Source: Pseudoduganella armeniaca (lineage in GTDB: Bacteria > Pseudomonadota > Gammaproteobacteria > Burkholderiales > Burkholderiaceae_D). From it: DNA of 64,000 bases. The position numbers were made by a program, and so were the translations under genes. Positions 26,382 through 34,886 of this stretch are shown piece after piece. Below the pieces are notes generated by a model, which worked only from the letters and a program-made list of their open reading frames with translations, was not told where the DNA came from and did no database searches. The stretch spans positions 2,418,001-2,482,000 of the forward strand of contig NZ_CP028324.1 of the NCBI RefSeq assembly GCF_003028855.1, given 5' to 3'. Each line of letters begins with the position of its first letter. Within the stretch, counting starts at the first letter, position 1.

Positions 26382-26404
26382 CCACCTGCGGGTGGCTTTT
26401 TTTT
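26382..26404 (+). terminator. Rho-independent terminator after nusB
   Basis: GCCACC (26382-26387) pairs with GGTGGC (26392-26397) and is followed by seven T. It ends the ribBA-ribH-nusB transcript. A second copy stands at 28042-28064 in the duplicated unit. Confidence 0.9.
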
Positions 26405-26425
26405 GCTCGTGGCCGCTGATCAGCT

Positions 26426-26538
26426 GGGGTCTGTCCCCGGTAAGTGGTTCACTCCAGCGCTCGCCCGCGGCAGCATCAGGGGACTGACCCCGGTTTCGAT
26501 CGGCGGCGCATGCCATGCGATAAAAACCGGGGTCAGTC
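26426..26538. repeat. GGGGTC-type palindromic words, copy 1
   Basis: This stretch holds GGGGTCTGTCCCC (26426-26438), GGGGACTGACCCC (26479-26491) and GGGGTCAGTC (26529-26538), the last cut by the IS. Between them lies CGGCGGCGCATGCCATGCG. Matching copies stand at 28082-28094, 28134-28146 and 28184-28194. Confidence 0.8.
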
Positions 26539-26566
26539 TGAGGTAGCCCGGATATCGTAGCCAGGT

Positions 26567-27421
26567 TTAATTGGGGGCCGGGTACAATTTTTCGACCTCC
26601 ATCGGGCTGAGGTATCTCAGCGTCTGGTGGGGGCGCCGCCGATTGTAGTAGAGCTCAATGAAACTCGCTATCTCGGCGATGGCGCTAGCCCTTGTTTCGT
26701 ACATCGTGTGGCGTGTCAGTTCGTTCTTGAGCGTGGAGAACCAGCTCTCTGCCACGGCATTGTCGTGGCAGTTGCCTCGTCGGCTCATACTTGCCTTGAG
26801 ACCGCGTTCGTCGAGCACCGCTCGGTACAGTTTGGATCCATATACCGAGCCCTGATCTGTGTGGCAGATGAGTCCCGGTTCCGGTTTGCGCTGTGCATAG
26901 GCCATCCTTAGCGCAGCGATGGGCAACGAAGCGTCCTGACACTGATTCATAGCCCACCCAACTATTCGACGAGCAAACAGGTCAAGCACGATGGCTAGAT
27001 GGACCCACCCCTCACGGGTATGGATCGTTGTGATATCGCTGACCCAAACCTTGTTCGGCGCCGTTACGGTAAATGCTCTCTTGAGCAGGTCGGGCGCAGG
27101 CGGCTCGGTGTGCTGATGGGCCCTCATTACGCGGAACTTGGACTTGCGCTTAGCCTCAATGGCCTCGATCTTGCGTAGGCGTGTTACCCGGTGCTTGCCA
27201 CACACGATCCCGCTAGCGTTGAGCAAACGCCACGTCTTCACCGCACCTAAAGCATGGCGATGTGAGTCGTGCAGACTACGAATCTGCTGACGCAGTGTGA
27301 GATCCTCCCGACTGCGCATACTGGACGGTCGACGGCGGAAAGCGTAATAGGTGCTGCACTTCACATTCAGCACTCGGCACAGGGAACGCACAGGGTGGTG
27401 CTTGGACTGTTCTTCGATCAC
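26567..27421 (-). CDS. IS3-family transposase OrfB (DDE integrase)
   Basis: The 284-residue product carries an rve integrase core. The catalytic DDE triad is visible as Asp in VWVSDITT, Asp in ICHTDQGSVYGS and Glu in DNAVAESWFSTLK. The C terminus has the typical YNRRRPHQTLRYLSP. It starts with GTG overlapping the orfA stop (GTGA). An AAAAAAG slippery heptamer lies at 27463-27469 (minus strand) within orfA; a -1 shift there leads directly into this frame, so the active transposase is probably the OrfAB fusion. Confidence 0.93.
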   Translation of the reverse strand: MIEEQSKHHPVRSLCRVLNVKCSTYYAFRRRPSSMRSREDLTLRQQIRSLHDSHRHALGAVKTWRLLNASGIVCGKHRVTRLRKIEAIEAKRKSKFRVMRAHQHTEPPAPDLLKRAFTVTAPNKVWVSDITTIHTREGWVHLAIVLDLFARRIVGWAMNQCQDASLPIAALRMAYAQRKPEPGLICHTDQGSVYGSKLYRAVLDERGLKASMSRRGNCHDNAVAESWFSTLKNELTRHTMYETRASAIAEIASFIELYYNRRRPHQTLRYLSPMEVEKLYPAPN

Positions 27422-27777
27422 GGCGTACTTCGTCGCTTCATTCGCGCAAAGGACGCTTCCAACTTTTTTAATAGTTCGAGGTCCTCCTTCACTCTGCTTA
27501 GCTCGCGTTTGACCCGTGCCAACTCACTTTCTTCGCTATCGGGCTTGCGGCCACGACCGGTGAAGCTTGCCTCTGCGCCGTTTTGCTCAATCACTTTTGC
27601 CCATTTATAGAGCTGATTGCGCCGTACACCCAATTCGCTAGCAAGCGCCTGCGCTGTCTGCTTGCCATCCTTGAGGCGCGCAACGGCGGCAAGCTTAAAT
27701 TCTTTGGTGTAGACAACAGGATGCTGGCGCTGCGCTCCAACATCCTTGTCTGGTGTGGTTGGTGGTTTCGTGGTCAT
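27418..27777 (-). CDS. IS3-family transposase OrfA (helix-turn-helix)
   Basis: The 119-residue protein has a HTH_8-type DNA-binding part (YTKEFKLAAVARLKDGKQTA, then LASELGVRRNQLYKWAK) and a leucine-zipper-like C-terminal helix (ELARVKRELSRVKEDLELLK). It binds the IS ends and, by programmed -1 frameshifting on AAAAAAG, gives OrfAB. The codon use is less GC-biased than that of the housekeeping genes around it. Confidence 0.92.
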   Translation of the reverse strand: MTTKPPTTPDKDVGAQRQHPVVYTKEFKLAAVARLKDGKQTAQALASELGVRRNQLYKWAKVIEQNGAEASFTGRGRKPDSEESELARVKRELSRVKEDLELLKKLEASFARMKRRSTP

Positions 27778-27926
27778 TGGGTCCTCTAGGATACGAATTG
27801 TCCCCCATTTCGACCTGACTACAAATTCCGGTACACCTCAGTCCCCTTGCCAAGCCGCTGGCCGGCTTCGGGCCGAACACTTACCGGGGACAGACCCCAG
27901 CGGAGCGGCCGCCCCGAGCCAGCACA

Positions 27927-28010
27927 GGCCACGAGTACGTCGACGGCGTGCTGGACAAGCTGGCGCCACGGCTGCGTGCCGATGAGGTGGCGGCGGACAA
28001 GAAGCGCTGA
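27927..28010 (+). pseudogene. Duplicated nusB 3' end fragment
   Basis: Bases 27927-28010 encode HEYVDGVLDKLAPRLRADEV and the rest of the NusB tail to its stop, with a few substitutions relative to nusB. There is no start codon or N-terminal part, so it cannot be a working gene. It belongs to the 354-bp tandem duplication. Confidence 0.9.
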
Positions 28011-28041
28011 TCTGCGCGCTGTATATATATATGTAGAGGAA

Positions 28042-28064
28042 GCCACCTGCGGGTGGCTTTTTTT
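28042..28064 (+). terminator. Second copy of the nusB terminator
   Basis: GCCACC and GGTGGC again pair around TGCG-type loop bases and are followed by a run of seven T. It lies in the duplicated unit and now ends no known gene. Confidence 0.75.
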
Positions 28065-28280
28065 GCGGCTGCCGATCCGCTGGGGTCTGTCCCCGGTAAG
28101 TGTTGGCTCAGGTGCTCGCCTGCGGCGTCCCCAGGGGACTGACCCCGGTTTTTATCGGCGGCGCATGCCATGCGATAACAACCGGGGTCAGTCCGCTCGA
28201 CACGTCAACAGCAAGCACTTGGGGCGTCACTTACCAGGCACAGACCCCAGCGGAGCCACGGCCGCCAGCCAGCACAGGCC

Positions 28281-28304
28281 AAAAAAAAGCCACCGCAAGG
28301 TGGC
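28281..28304 (-). terminator. Terminator of the transglycosylase gene
   Basis: On the minus strand GCCACC (28304-28299) and GGTGGC (28294-28289) are followed by eight T (28288-28281). It lies 23 bp after the stop of the leftward gene 28327-29259. Confidence 0.9.
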
Positions 28305-28326
28305 TCGATCTCGACGCTGGTCCAGC

Positions 28327-29259
28327 TTACAGGCCGGCCAGTTGCTCCGGTTCGCTCTTCGGCTCCTCGGGTTCGCGCTCGTGTTGCGGCTCGGATTTCG
28401 CCGTCACCGTGGCCGGCACGACCGGGGCGGCTGGAACGGCCGGGGCTGGCGCTGGCGTGAAGGTCGGCACCTTCTTGCCGGCCGAAACCAGCTTCAGGCG
28501 GTTGTATTCGGCCAGCACGCGGCTGCCGTAGCCGTCGTCGGTCTCGAAGGCGCCGGCGCCCACGTAGCTTTTCAGACCCGCCTCGACGGAGCCGCCGCGC
28601 GTCACGTAATCCTTCAGGATCAGCGAACCGACACGGATGTTGGCCACCGGATTAAGCGCCGCCTGCACGCCGCCCAGTTCCTGGAATTTGTCGTGGTGGA
28701 CCTTCGACATCACCTGCATCAGGCCCTGCGCGCCGACCGGGCTTTCCGCGAACGGATTGAAGCGCGATTCGATCGCCATCACGGCCAGGATCAGCAGCGG
28801 GTCGAGCTTGATGTCGCGGGCCGTCACGTAAGCCGTGGAGACCAGCATGTTGGCGGCGTCGCCGGCCACGCGATAGCGCTTGGCCAGCCAGTCGGTCACC
28901 CATTGCTGCTGCTTGCGGGTCCCCAGCAGCGCCTTTTCCTCGGCCGGCGACAGGGTGGGACGTTCGGCGGCCGTCACGGCCGGCGCTTCCATCAGTTCGT
29001 GCAGCGGTGGCGCTGCGACGGCGACCGGCGCGCTCGGCACGGGTTCCTGGGCCAGCGCGCGCGACAGGTTGCGCGCCAGGTCGGGGCGGACATACAGCAC
29101 GGCGATCGTCACGATCGCGGTCACGCCGAAAATGGTCAGCGCGTGCTGCGCGGTGGTGAACAGGCTGCGTAAGGTGATGCGTTGCGTGCCGAAGCGCGCG
29201 ACTGGCCCCAGGGCCAGCAGACGGGCGGCCAGAGCCGGCCCAGTGAAGCGATTAATCAT
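28327..29259 (-). CDS. Membrane-anchored lytic transglycosylase
   Basis: The 310-residue protein has one N-terminal membrane helix (HALTIFGVTAIVTIAVLYV, residues ~36-55), a Pro/Ala linker and a family 1 SLT domain (~125-255). The catalytic Glu is in LAVMAIESRFNPFAESPVGA, followed by QGLMQVM and the substrate motifs AALNPVANIRVGSLILKDY and YVGAGAF. It cleaves peptidoglycan glycan strands with formation of anhydromuramic acid, in the periplasm. I start at ATG 29259 (GGGAG upstream), dropping 18 residues of the longer frame. The C-terminal 60 residues are Pro/Glu-rich and probably disordered. Confidence 0.88.
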   Translation of the reverse strand: MINRFTGPALAARLLALGPVARFGTQRITLRSLFTTAQHALTIFGVTAIVTIAVLYVRPDLARNLSRALAQEPVPSAPVAVAAPPLHELMEAPAVTAAERPTLSPAEEKALLGTRKQQQWVTDWLAKRYRVAGDAANMLVSTAYVTARDIKLDPLLILAVMAIESRFNPFAESPVGAQGLMQVMSKVHHDKFQELGGVQAALNPVANIRVGSLILKDYVTRGGSVEAGLKSYVGAGAFETDDGYGSRVLAEYNRLKLVSAGKKVPTFTPAPAPAVPAAPVVPATVTAKSEPQHEREPEEPKSEPEQLAGL

Positions 29260-29742
29260 TCGATCTCCCTGAAATGTCCGTAAAAGCATGCCCCCGCCGC
29301 GCGTGTTGACCACGCGGCACCGTAGCTGTGCAATTGCCGTGCATCAGAATTGTTATCGCCTACCGCCGCCGGGAAGCGCGGTGGACGCCATCATTGCTTG
29401 CCAGAGCTGATTCAATGTGAAACCAGTCGCAATACAACTTTTTTCGGGGAGGGCCCAAGGGCCAAGGGCAGACGCCCTGAGAAAACACTCCTTAAAATGT
29501 CATGTGGAGCCCCGACTCCGTGAATGAATGAGTGACAAGTTTTGTTGGCATAATTGCCATGTCCTCTTCAAGTAAGCGAATTGTAGAAGCCAGTTTATAT
29601 CACGTCAATACTAACACCGACGTTCTTTATAACTTCTGAATCTAACATATGCGGGCGAATGTTAGCAAAAACCAATAGAATCAACTACTTGCCCGGATTA
29701 CCTCAAGCCGGCCGTCGATAGCGAAAAAAACGTAAAAAATGT
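29260..29742. other. Intergenic region between transglycosylase and ubiD
   Basis: The flanking genes diverge from this 483-bp stretch. It becomes markedly AT-richer from about 29510 on (for example TTATAACTTC and AAAAACCAATAG), so the ubiD promoter is probably there. I see no gene and no hairpin. Confidence 0.5.
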
Positions 29743-31227
29743 ATGAAATATTCAGATCTAAGAGATTTTATTGCTCAGCTGCAAAAAAATGGTGAGCTGA
29801 AGCCGATTTCCTTGCCAGTTTCGCCACATTTGGAGATGACGGAGGTGTGCGACCGGACCTTGCGGGCGGGCGGACCGGCCTTGTTGTTCGAAAAACCGGC
29901 CGGTTTCGACATGCCCGTGCTGGCCAACCTGTTCGGCACGCCGCGCCGCGTGGCGCTGGGCATGGGCGCGCAGGACGTCAGCGAGCTGCGCCGCATCGGC
30001 CACGTGCTGGCACGCCTGAAGGAGCCGGAACCGCCCAAGGGCTTCAAGGACATCATGGACATGGGCTCGCTGGTGAAGGCGGTGTGGGACATGGCGCCGA
30101 AGGAGCAGCGCAGTGCGCCGTGTCAGGAGATCGTCTGGGAAGGAAACGACGTCGACCTGGCACGCCTGCCGATCCAGCACTGCTGGCCGGGCGACGTGGC
30201 GCCGCTGATCACCTGGGGCCTCGTCATCACGAAAGGCCCGAACAAGAAGCGCCAGAACCTGGGCATCTACCGCCAGCAGGTGCTGGGGCGCAACAAGGTC
30301 ATCATGCGCTGGCTGGCGCACCGCGGCGGCGCGCTGGACTTCCGCGAACACTGCCTGCGCAACCCGGGCCAGCCGTATCCGATCGCCGTCGCGCTGGGCG
30401 CCGATCCGGCCACCATCCTGGGCGCCGTGACGCCGGTGCCGGACAGCCTGTCTGAATACCAGTTCGCCGGCCTGCTGCGCGGCAGCCGAACCGAGCTGGT
30501 CAAGGCCATCGGCAGTGAGCTGCGCGTGCCCGCATCCGCCGAGATCGTGCTGGAAGGGCATATCTACCCGGACGAGAACCATCCGTCCGGCTACGAGCAT
30601 GCGCTGGAAGGACCGTACGGCGACCACACCGGTTATTACAACGAGCAGGACTGGTTCCCCGTGTTCACCATCGACCGCATCACGATGCGGCGCGACCCGA
30701 TCTACCATTCGACCTACACGGGCAAGCCGCCGGACGAGCCGGCCGTGCTGGGCCTGGCCCTGAACGAGGTGTTCGTGCCGCTGCTGCAAAAGCAGTTCAG
30801 CGAGATCACCGACTTCTACCTGCCGCCAGAAGGGTGCAGCTATCGCATGGCCGTGGTACAGATCCGCAAGCAATACGCGGGCCACGCCAAGCGCGTGATG
30901 TTCGGCGTGTGGAGCTTCCTGCGCCAGTTCATGTATACCAAGTTCATCGTGGTGGTGGACGAGGACGTCAACATCCGCGACTGGAAGGAAGTGATCTGGG
31001 CCATCACCACCCGGGTCGACCCGACGCGCGACACGACCCTGGTCGACAATACGCCGATCGACTACCTGGACTTCGCCTCGCCCGTCAGCGGCCTGGGCAG
31101 CAAGATGGGCATCGACGCCACCAATAAATGGCCGGGCGAGACCAGCCGGGAGTGGGGCACGACGATCCAGATGACGCCGGAAGTGAAGGCCAAGGTCGAC
31201 ACGATCTGGCAGCAGTTAGGGCTGTGA
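29743..31227 (+). CDS. ubiD: UbiD-family decarboxylase
   Basis: The 494 residues match 3-octaprenyl-4-hydroxybenzoate decarboxylase, which removes the carboxyl group in ubiquinone synthesis using the prenylated FMN made by UbiX. Visible blocks are GPALLFEKPAGFDMPVLANL, LGIYRQQVLGRNKVIMRW, GDHTGYYNEQDWFPVF with the ERE-type residues further on, and DEDVNIRDWKEVIWA. The length is right for E. coli-type UbiD. The start region (KYSDLRDFIAQLQKNGELK) is typical. No ubiX is adjacent. The ribosome site before ATG 29743 is weak. Confidence 0.93.
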   Translation: MKYSDLRDFIAQLQKNGELKPISLPVSPHLEMTEVCDRTLRAGGPALLFEKPAGFDMPVLANLFGTPRRVALGMGAQDVSELRRIGHVLARLKEPEPPKGFKDIMDMGSLVKAVWDMAPKEQRSAPCQEIVWEGNDVDLARLPIQHCWPGDVAPLITWGLVITKGPNKKRQNLGIYRQQVLGRNKVIMRWLAHRGGALDFREHCLRNPGQPYPIAVALGADPATILGAVTPVPDSLSEYQFAGLLRGSRTELVKAIGSELRVPASAEIVLEGHIYPDENHPSGYEHALEGPYGDHTGYYNEQDWFPVFTIDRITMRRDPIYHSTYTGKPPDEPAVLGLALNEVFVPLLQKQFSEITDFYLPPEGCSYRMAVVQIRKQYAGHAKRVMFGVWSFLRQFMYTKFIVVVDEDVNIRDWKEVIWAITTRVDPTRDTTLVDNTPIDYLDFASPVSGLGSKMGIDATNKWPGETSREWGTTIQMTPEVKAKVDTIWQQLGL

Positions 31228-31263
31228 ACCCGGTGCTGTCATCGCACGATTGGAAAGCCGTGC

Positions 31264-31269
31264 TATAAT
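31264..31269 (+). promoter_or_regulatory. -10 box of the SRP RNA promoter
   Basis: A perfect TATAAT lies directly before the SRP RNA. I find no good -35 at 17 bp. Confidence 0.75.
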
Positions 31270-31275
31270 GCGCTC

Positions 31276-31373
31276 TGGCGGGCCCCTGCGCATTGCGGCA
31301 TGGCTAACCTGGTCAGGTCGGGAACGAAGCAGCCACAGCTGTTCACCGCAAGTGCCGCAGATCAGGCTCGCCT
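31276..31373 (+). ncRNA. ffs: 4.5S signal recognition particle RNA
   Basis: The apical SRP domain reads CAGGTCGGGAACGAAGCAGC, the conserved Ffh-binding tetraloop and internal loop. The ends GGCGGGCC and GGCTCGCC pair to close the rod. A TATAAT box stands at 31264-31269, seven bases before the expected 5' end. A terminator follows at 31387-31410. The RNA targets nascent membrane proteins with Ffh and FtsY. Exact ends are inferred from pairing. Confidence 0.95.
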
Positions 31374-31386
31374 CCTCATCTCTCAG

Positions 31387-31410
31387 AAAAGCTGCTTCGG
31401 CAGCTTTTTT
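31387..31410 (+). terminator. Terminator of SRP RNA
   Basis: GCTGC (31391-31395), a TTCG loop and GCAGC (31400-31404), followed by six T, form a classic rho-independent terminator just after the SRP RNA. Confidence 0.93.
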
Positions 31411-31486
31411 GTTGTCTGTTACAGCCGAGTTCGTGTCTCACTTTGGTGACTGACCCCGCGGTGGGACACGAGCCCGGCCGTAGGCT

Positions 31487-32164
31487 TTATTCGGAGTCCA
31501 GCTCCGCTTCGTGCGGCCGGGCGCTCAGCAGCATCGGTGGATTCTCCTTGACCAGAGCCGCGTCGGGCTTCAGCCGGATCTGGTGCTTCGCGTCCGTCGC
31601 GTACTGCCTGGTGCCCGCCTTGCTCTGGATTGTCACCTGCGCCGGCTGGTCGAATTTCAGGATGACGGAACGAATCGTCGGCGCGAACATGCTGAGTGCG
31701 CCCGCAATCTTGCCGATCGCCGCGTTCGACTGCGGGATGCTGCTCATGAACGTGCCGTACGACCATTGCGTGCCGGCGGGCACCACGGCGTTCATGGCGG
31801 GGCCGACGGCCACTTTCGACGTGCTCGGCTGGTTCGTCATGATCTTGGCGTCCTCGGCCAGCCACTGGGCATTGGGTGCCAGGTGCAGGTTGCCTTGCGC
31901 GTCGAGCGGCAGCGGGGTGCGTCCACCGGCATGGACCACCGTCAGCACGATATCGCGCGCCTTCAGGTCGGGGTTGGACGGGTTCAGGTGGGCAAACATG
32001 TCGAGCTTGTCGCGCTCCGCTGGCGCCATCGCGTAGAACTTGTCGAGCCGGCTGACTTCCATCAGCTTCCTGTAGCTCAGCCATTCGCGTTCCTGGGCCT
32101 GGGCCGGGGCGTGCAGCGATGCCAGCAAGGGCAGCAGGGGCAGCAGTCTCTTCATATTGTCCAT
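31487..32164 (-). CDS. Periplasmic protein of unknown function
   Basis: The product has at most 225 residues and begins with a signal peptide (MKRLLPLLPLLASLHAPAQA, cleaved after AQA); ATG 32155 is the likelier start. The mature part begins EREWLSYRKLMEVSRLDKFYA, and later carries PLDAQGNLHLAPNAQWLAED and IRSVILKFDQPAQVTIQSKA. The spacing is reminiscent of DUF2987-type periplasmic proteins, but I hold this only as a suggestion. It is transcribed away from dnaX and toward the SRP RNA. No lipobox is present. Confidence 0.7.
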   Translation of the reverse strand: MDNMKRLLPLLPLLASLHAPAQAQEREWLSYRKLMEVSRLDKFYAMAPAERDKLDMFAHLNPSNPDLKARDIVLTVVHAGGRTPLPLDAQGNLHLAPNAQWLAEDAKIMTNQPSTSKVAVGPAMNAVVPAGTQWSYGTFMSSIPQSNAAIGKIAGALSMFAPTIRSVILKFDQPAQVTIQSKAGTRQYATDAKHQIRLKPDAALVKENPPMLLSARPHEAELDSE

Positions 32165-32221
32165 TCTTATCAGAAAGAAAACCCCAGTGTAGCCCAGGCA
32201 TGCCCGAGAGAAAACCTGTAG

Positions 32222-32253
32222 TTGACCTCAGGCCCGCTCGTCTGCGGTAAAAT
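32222..32253 (+). promoter_or_regulatory. Putative dnaX promoter
   Basis: TTGACC (32222-32227) and TAAAAT (32248-32253) precede dnaX. The spacing is 20 bp, longer than ideal. The -10 box ends six bases before the ATG, so a transcript from it would be leaderless or nearly so. Confidence 0.45.
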
Positions 32254-32259
32254 CGCGAC

Positions 32260-34521
32260 ATGTCCTATCAAGTCCTTGCCCGCAAATACCGTCCCCGGAA
32301 CTTCGAAACGCTGGTTGGCCAGGAGCACGTCGTCCGTGCCCTGACCCATGCGCTCGGTACCGGCCGGTTGCACCACGCCTATCTGTTCACCGGCACGCGC
32401 GGGGTGGGCAAGACCACGCTGTCGCGTATCCTGGCCAAGTCGCTCAACTGCACCGGGCCGGACGGCACCGGCGGCATCACGGCCACGCCCTGCGGCGTGT
32501 GCGAGGCCTGCACCGCCATCGACGGCGGCCGCTTCGTCGACTATATAGAGATGGACGCCGCATCCAACCGCGGCGTCGATGAAATGGCGCAGCTGCTGGA
32601 GCAGGCGGTGTACGCACCGTCCAATGCGCGCTTCAAGGTCTATATGATCGACGAGGTGCACATGCTGACCAACCACGCCTTCAACGCCATGCTGAAGACG
32701 CTGGAGGAACCGCCCGAGCACGTCAAATTCATCCTGGCCACCACGGACCCGCAGAAGATTCCCGTCACCGTGCTGTCGCGCTGCCTGCAGTTCAACCTGA
32801 AGCAGATGCCGCCGGGGCACATCGTCGGCCACCTGGAAAACATCCTGGGCCAGGAAAACGTCACGTTCGAGCAGCCCGCCCTGCGCCTGCTGGCCCAGGG
32901 CGCGCACGGCTCGATGCGCGATGCGCTGTCGCTGACCGACCAGGCCATCGCCTACGCGGCCGGCGCCGTCACGCTCGAAGCGGTGCAGGGCATGCTGGGC
33001 GCCCTGGACCAATCCTACCTGGTGCGCCTGCTCGATGCGCTGGCCGCGCGCGACGGCGCCGACCTGCTGGCGGTGGCCGATGAAATGGCCAGCCGCTCGC
33101 TGTCGTACAACGGCGCGCTGCAGGACCTGGGCACCTTGCTGCACCGGATCGCGCTGGCGCAAACGGTGCCCGCCGCCGTGCCGGAAGACCTGCCGGAATA
33201 CGCCGACATCGTTCGCCTGGCCGGCCTGTTCGATGCGGAAGAAGTGCAGCTGTACTATCAGATCGCCGTGCACGGCCGTAATGAACTGGGCCTGGCGCCG
33301 GACGAATACGCCGGCTTCTCGATGACGCTGCTGCGCATGCTGGCCTTTCGCCCCGGCGTCGGCGCCGCCGAAGGAACGCCCGGCGCCGCTCCGGTAGCGG
33401 CACGTCCCGCCGGGCCGAATCCCGCCCGTGCCGCCGCGGCGGCCGCCGGCGGCCAGGCGGTAGCGGCAGTGCCGGCCCGTCCGGCGCCACCGCCGCCTCC
33501 CGCCCCCGTGTCGGCCGCGCAGGCACCGGCGGCACCGCCGCCGCAAGTTGCCGCGCCGGCGCCGGCACCGATCCAAACCACCGCGCAGCCACCGGCCGCC
33601 CCGGCGCGGCCCGGCGGCGGTCCCGTGAGCCCGGCGCGCGCGGCCATCAACGCGGCACTGGAAGCTGCCCGCGCCGCCACGGCGGCACGCACGGGCGCAC
33701 GGCCGCCTGCGCGTCCCACCGAAGACCATGCGGCGGCACCGGTCGCGAGCGCCGCGCCGGTTCCGCCGCAGGCGGCCGGCAGCGCGCCGCAAGGCGCCCA
33801 GGCCAGGCAAGCCCCTGGCCGCCCGGCGCCCTGGGAGGACGACCCCGCCGGCCTGACGATGGGCGCGGCGGCCGTGCTGGAAGCGCCGCCCGTGCAGCAA
33901 GCGCAGGTGCAGCCGCGCCAGGCGCCCGCGCAGGCGCCGGCCCGCCAGGCGGCCGAGGAAGACGACCTGCCGCCCTGGGTCACCGAATTTTCCGACGACA
34001 GTGCCGTGCCGGCCGCCCGCGCCGAAGCCGCGCCGACGCCTGCGCCCGCGCCGGCGCCGGCACGCCAGGCCGCGCCCGCGCAGGCCCCGTACGCCTACGT
34101 CATCACCCCGGTGCCTGAACTGGATTGGGATGGCAACTGGCCGCTGCTGGCTGCCCACTTGCCGCTGCGCGGCGTGGCCCAGCAGCTTGCCACGCAGGCC
34201 GAACTCATCGACTGCACCATCGACGGCAACGCCGCGCTGTTTCGCCTGCGCTGCCCGATCGATACGTGGCGCACGCCGCCCAACGTGGAAAAGCTGACGG
34301 CCGCGCTGGCCGAGCGCTTCGACCGCCCCGTGCGGGTCGAGACGGAGCTGGGACCGGTCTGGTACACGACGACGGCGGAACAGCAGGTGCACCGCGAGGC
34401 CTGCCAGCGCAAGGCGGAAGAGGCCGTGCATGGCGATCCGTTCGTGCAAAGCATGGTGCGCGAGTTCGGCGCGTTCGTCGTGCCCGGCTCGATCGTGGCA
34501 CCCGTGACACCGGCCCATTAA
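32260..34521 (+). CDS. dnaX: DNA polymerase III subunit gamma/tau
   Basis: DnaX is the clamp-loader ATPase that organises the replicase. The 753 residues start with YQVLARKYRPRNFETLVGQ, carry Walker A in GTRGVGKTTLSR, four zinc cysteines (around residues 64-87), Walker B DEVHML and the sensor text LATTDPQKIPVTVLSRCLQF. Residues ~365-605 form a very long Ala/Pro/Gln-rich linker. The C-terminal part (ELDWDGNWPLLAAHLPLRGVAQ onward) is the tau domain that binds the polymerase. It heads dnaX-ybaB-yciI-recR. I did not see an AAAAAAG slippery site, so a separate gamma form is not indicated. Confidence 0.95.
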   Translation: MSYQVLARKYRPRNFETLVGQEHVVRALTHALGTGRLHHAYLFTGTRGVGKTTLSRILAKSLNCTGPDGTGGITATPCGVCEACTAIDGGRFVDYIEMDAASNRGVDEMAQLLEQAVYAPSNARFKVYMIDEVHMLTNHAFNAMLKTLEEPPEHVKFILATTDPQKIPVTVLSRCLQFNLKQMPPGHIVGHLENILGQENVTFEQPALRLLAQGAHGSMRDALSLTDQAIAYAAGAVTLEAVQGMLGALDQSYLVRLLDALAARDGADLLAVADEMASRSLSYNGALQDLGTLLHRIALAQTVPAAVPEDLPEYADIVRLAGLFDAEEVQLYYQIAVHGRNELGLAPDEYAGFSMTLLRMLAFRPGVGAAEGTPGAAPVAARPAGPNPARAAAAAAGGQAVAAVPARPAPPPPPAPVSAAQAPAAPPPQVAAPAPAPIQTTAQPPAAPARPGGGPVSPARAAINAALEAARAATAARTGARPPARPTEDHAAAPVASAAPVPPQAAGSAPQGAQARQAPGRPAPWEDDPAGLTMGAAAVLEAPPVQQAQVQPRQAPAQAPARQAAEEDDLPPWVTEFSDDSAVPAARAEAAPTPAPAPAPARQAAPAQAPYAYVITPVPELDWDGNWPLLAAHLPLRGVAQQLATQAELIDCTIDGNAALFRLRCPIDTWRTPPNVEKLTAALAERFDRPVRVETELGPVWYTTTAEQQVHREACQRKAEEAVHGDPFVQSMVREFGAFVVPGSIVAPVTPAH

Positions 34522-34554
34522 AATAGACATTTACCCATTACGGAGAAACCCAAC

Positions 34555-34881
34555 ATGATGAAGAACCAGCTGGCCGGCCTGATGAAACAGGCGCAAGCAA
34601 TGCAGGACAATATGAAGAAGGCGCAGGAATCGCTGGCGCTGATCGAGGTGGAAGGCCAGTCCGGCGCCGGCCTCGTCAAGGTCGTCATGACCTGCAAGAA
34701 CGACGTCAAGCGCGTCTCGATCGACCCGTCGCTGCTGGCCGACGACAAGGACATGCTGGAAGACCTGGTGGCTGCGGCCTTCAACGATGCCGTGCGCAAG
34801 GCCGAAACCACCGCCGCCGAGAAGATGAGCGGCCTGACGGCGGGCATGAACCTGCCGGCCGGCTTCAAGATGCCGTTCTAA
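34555..34881 (+). CDS. ybaB: YbaB/EbfC nucleoid-associated protein
   Basis: The 108-residue protein has the family's opening QLAGLMKQAQAMQDNMKKAQ, then GLVKVVMTCKNDVKRVSIDP and LVAAAFNDAVRKAE, ending in GLTAGMNLPAGFKMPF. Dimers form a pincer that binds DNA and compacts the nucleoid. It follows dnaX by 33 bp and precedes recR, the conserved bacterial order. A clear AGGAG-like site (ACGGAGAAA) lies upstream of ATG 34555. Confidence 0.96.
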   Translation: MMKNQLAGLMKQAQAMQDNMKKAQESLALIEVEGQSGAGLVKVVMTCKNDVKRVSIDPSLLADDKDMLEDLVAAAFNDAVRKAETTAAEKMSGLTAGMNLPAGFKMPF

Positions 34882-34886
34882 ACGCC

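Larger units (their letters stand above)
26539..27840 (-). mobile_element. IS3-family insertion sequence, complete
   Basis: The ends are imperfect inverted repeats: TGAGGTAGCCCGGATATCG on the left and, read inward from the right, TGAGGTGTACCGGAATTTG. Both begin with TGA, as in IS3 elements. A 3-bp target duplication (GTC at 26536-26538 and 27841-27843) flanks it. Removing the element rejoins GGGGTCAGTCCCC, so it landed inside one of the palindromic repeat words. Both reading frames and the slippery site look intact. Confidence 0.92.
26268..28280. repeat. 354-bp tandem duplication with IS insertion in first copy
   Basis: Unit 1 starts in the nusB 3' end (GGCCACAAGTACGTC) and unit 2 starts at 27927 (GGCCACGAGTACGTC). 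Both contain the nusB tail, the ATATAT stretch, the terminator and the same set of GGGGTC words. Without the IS (1302 bp) and its 3-bp target repeat, unit 1 is 354 bp; unit 2 (27927-28280) is also 354 bp. The copies differ at scattered positions, so the duplication is not recent. Confidence 0.85.

Noticed and set aside
27927..28010. Second nusB gene
   Set aside because: Only the 3' end is present and there is no start; it is a duplication scar.
32260..34521. Programmed frameshift producing a short gamma form of DnaX
   Set aside because: No AAAAAAG slippery heptamer with a downstream hairpin was seen in the linker.
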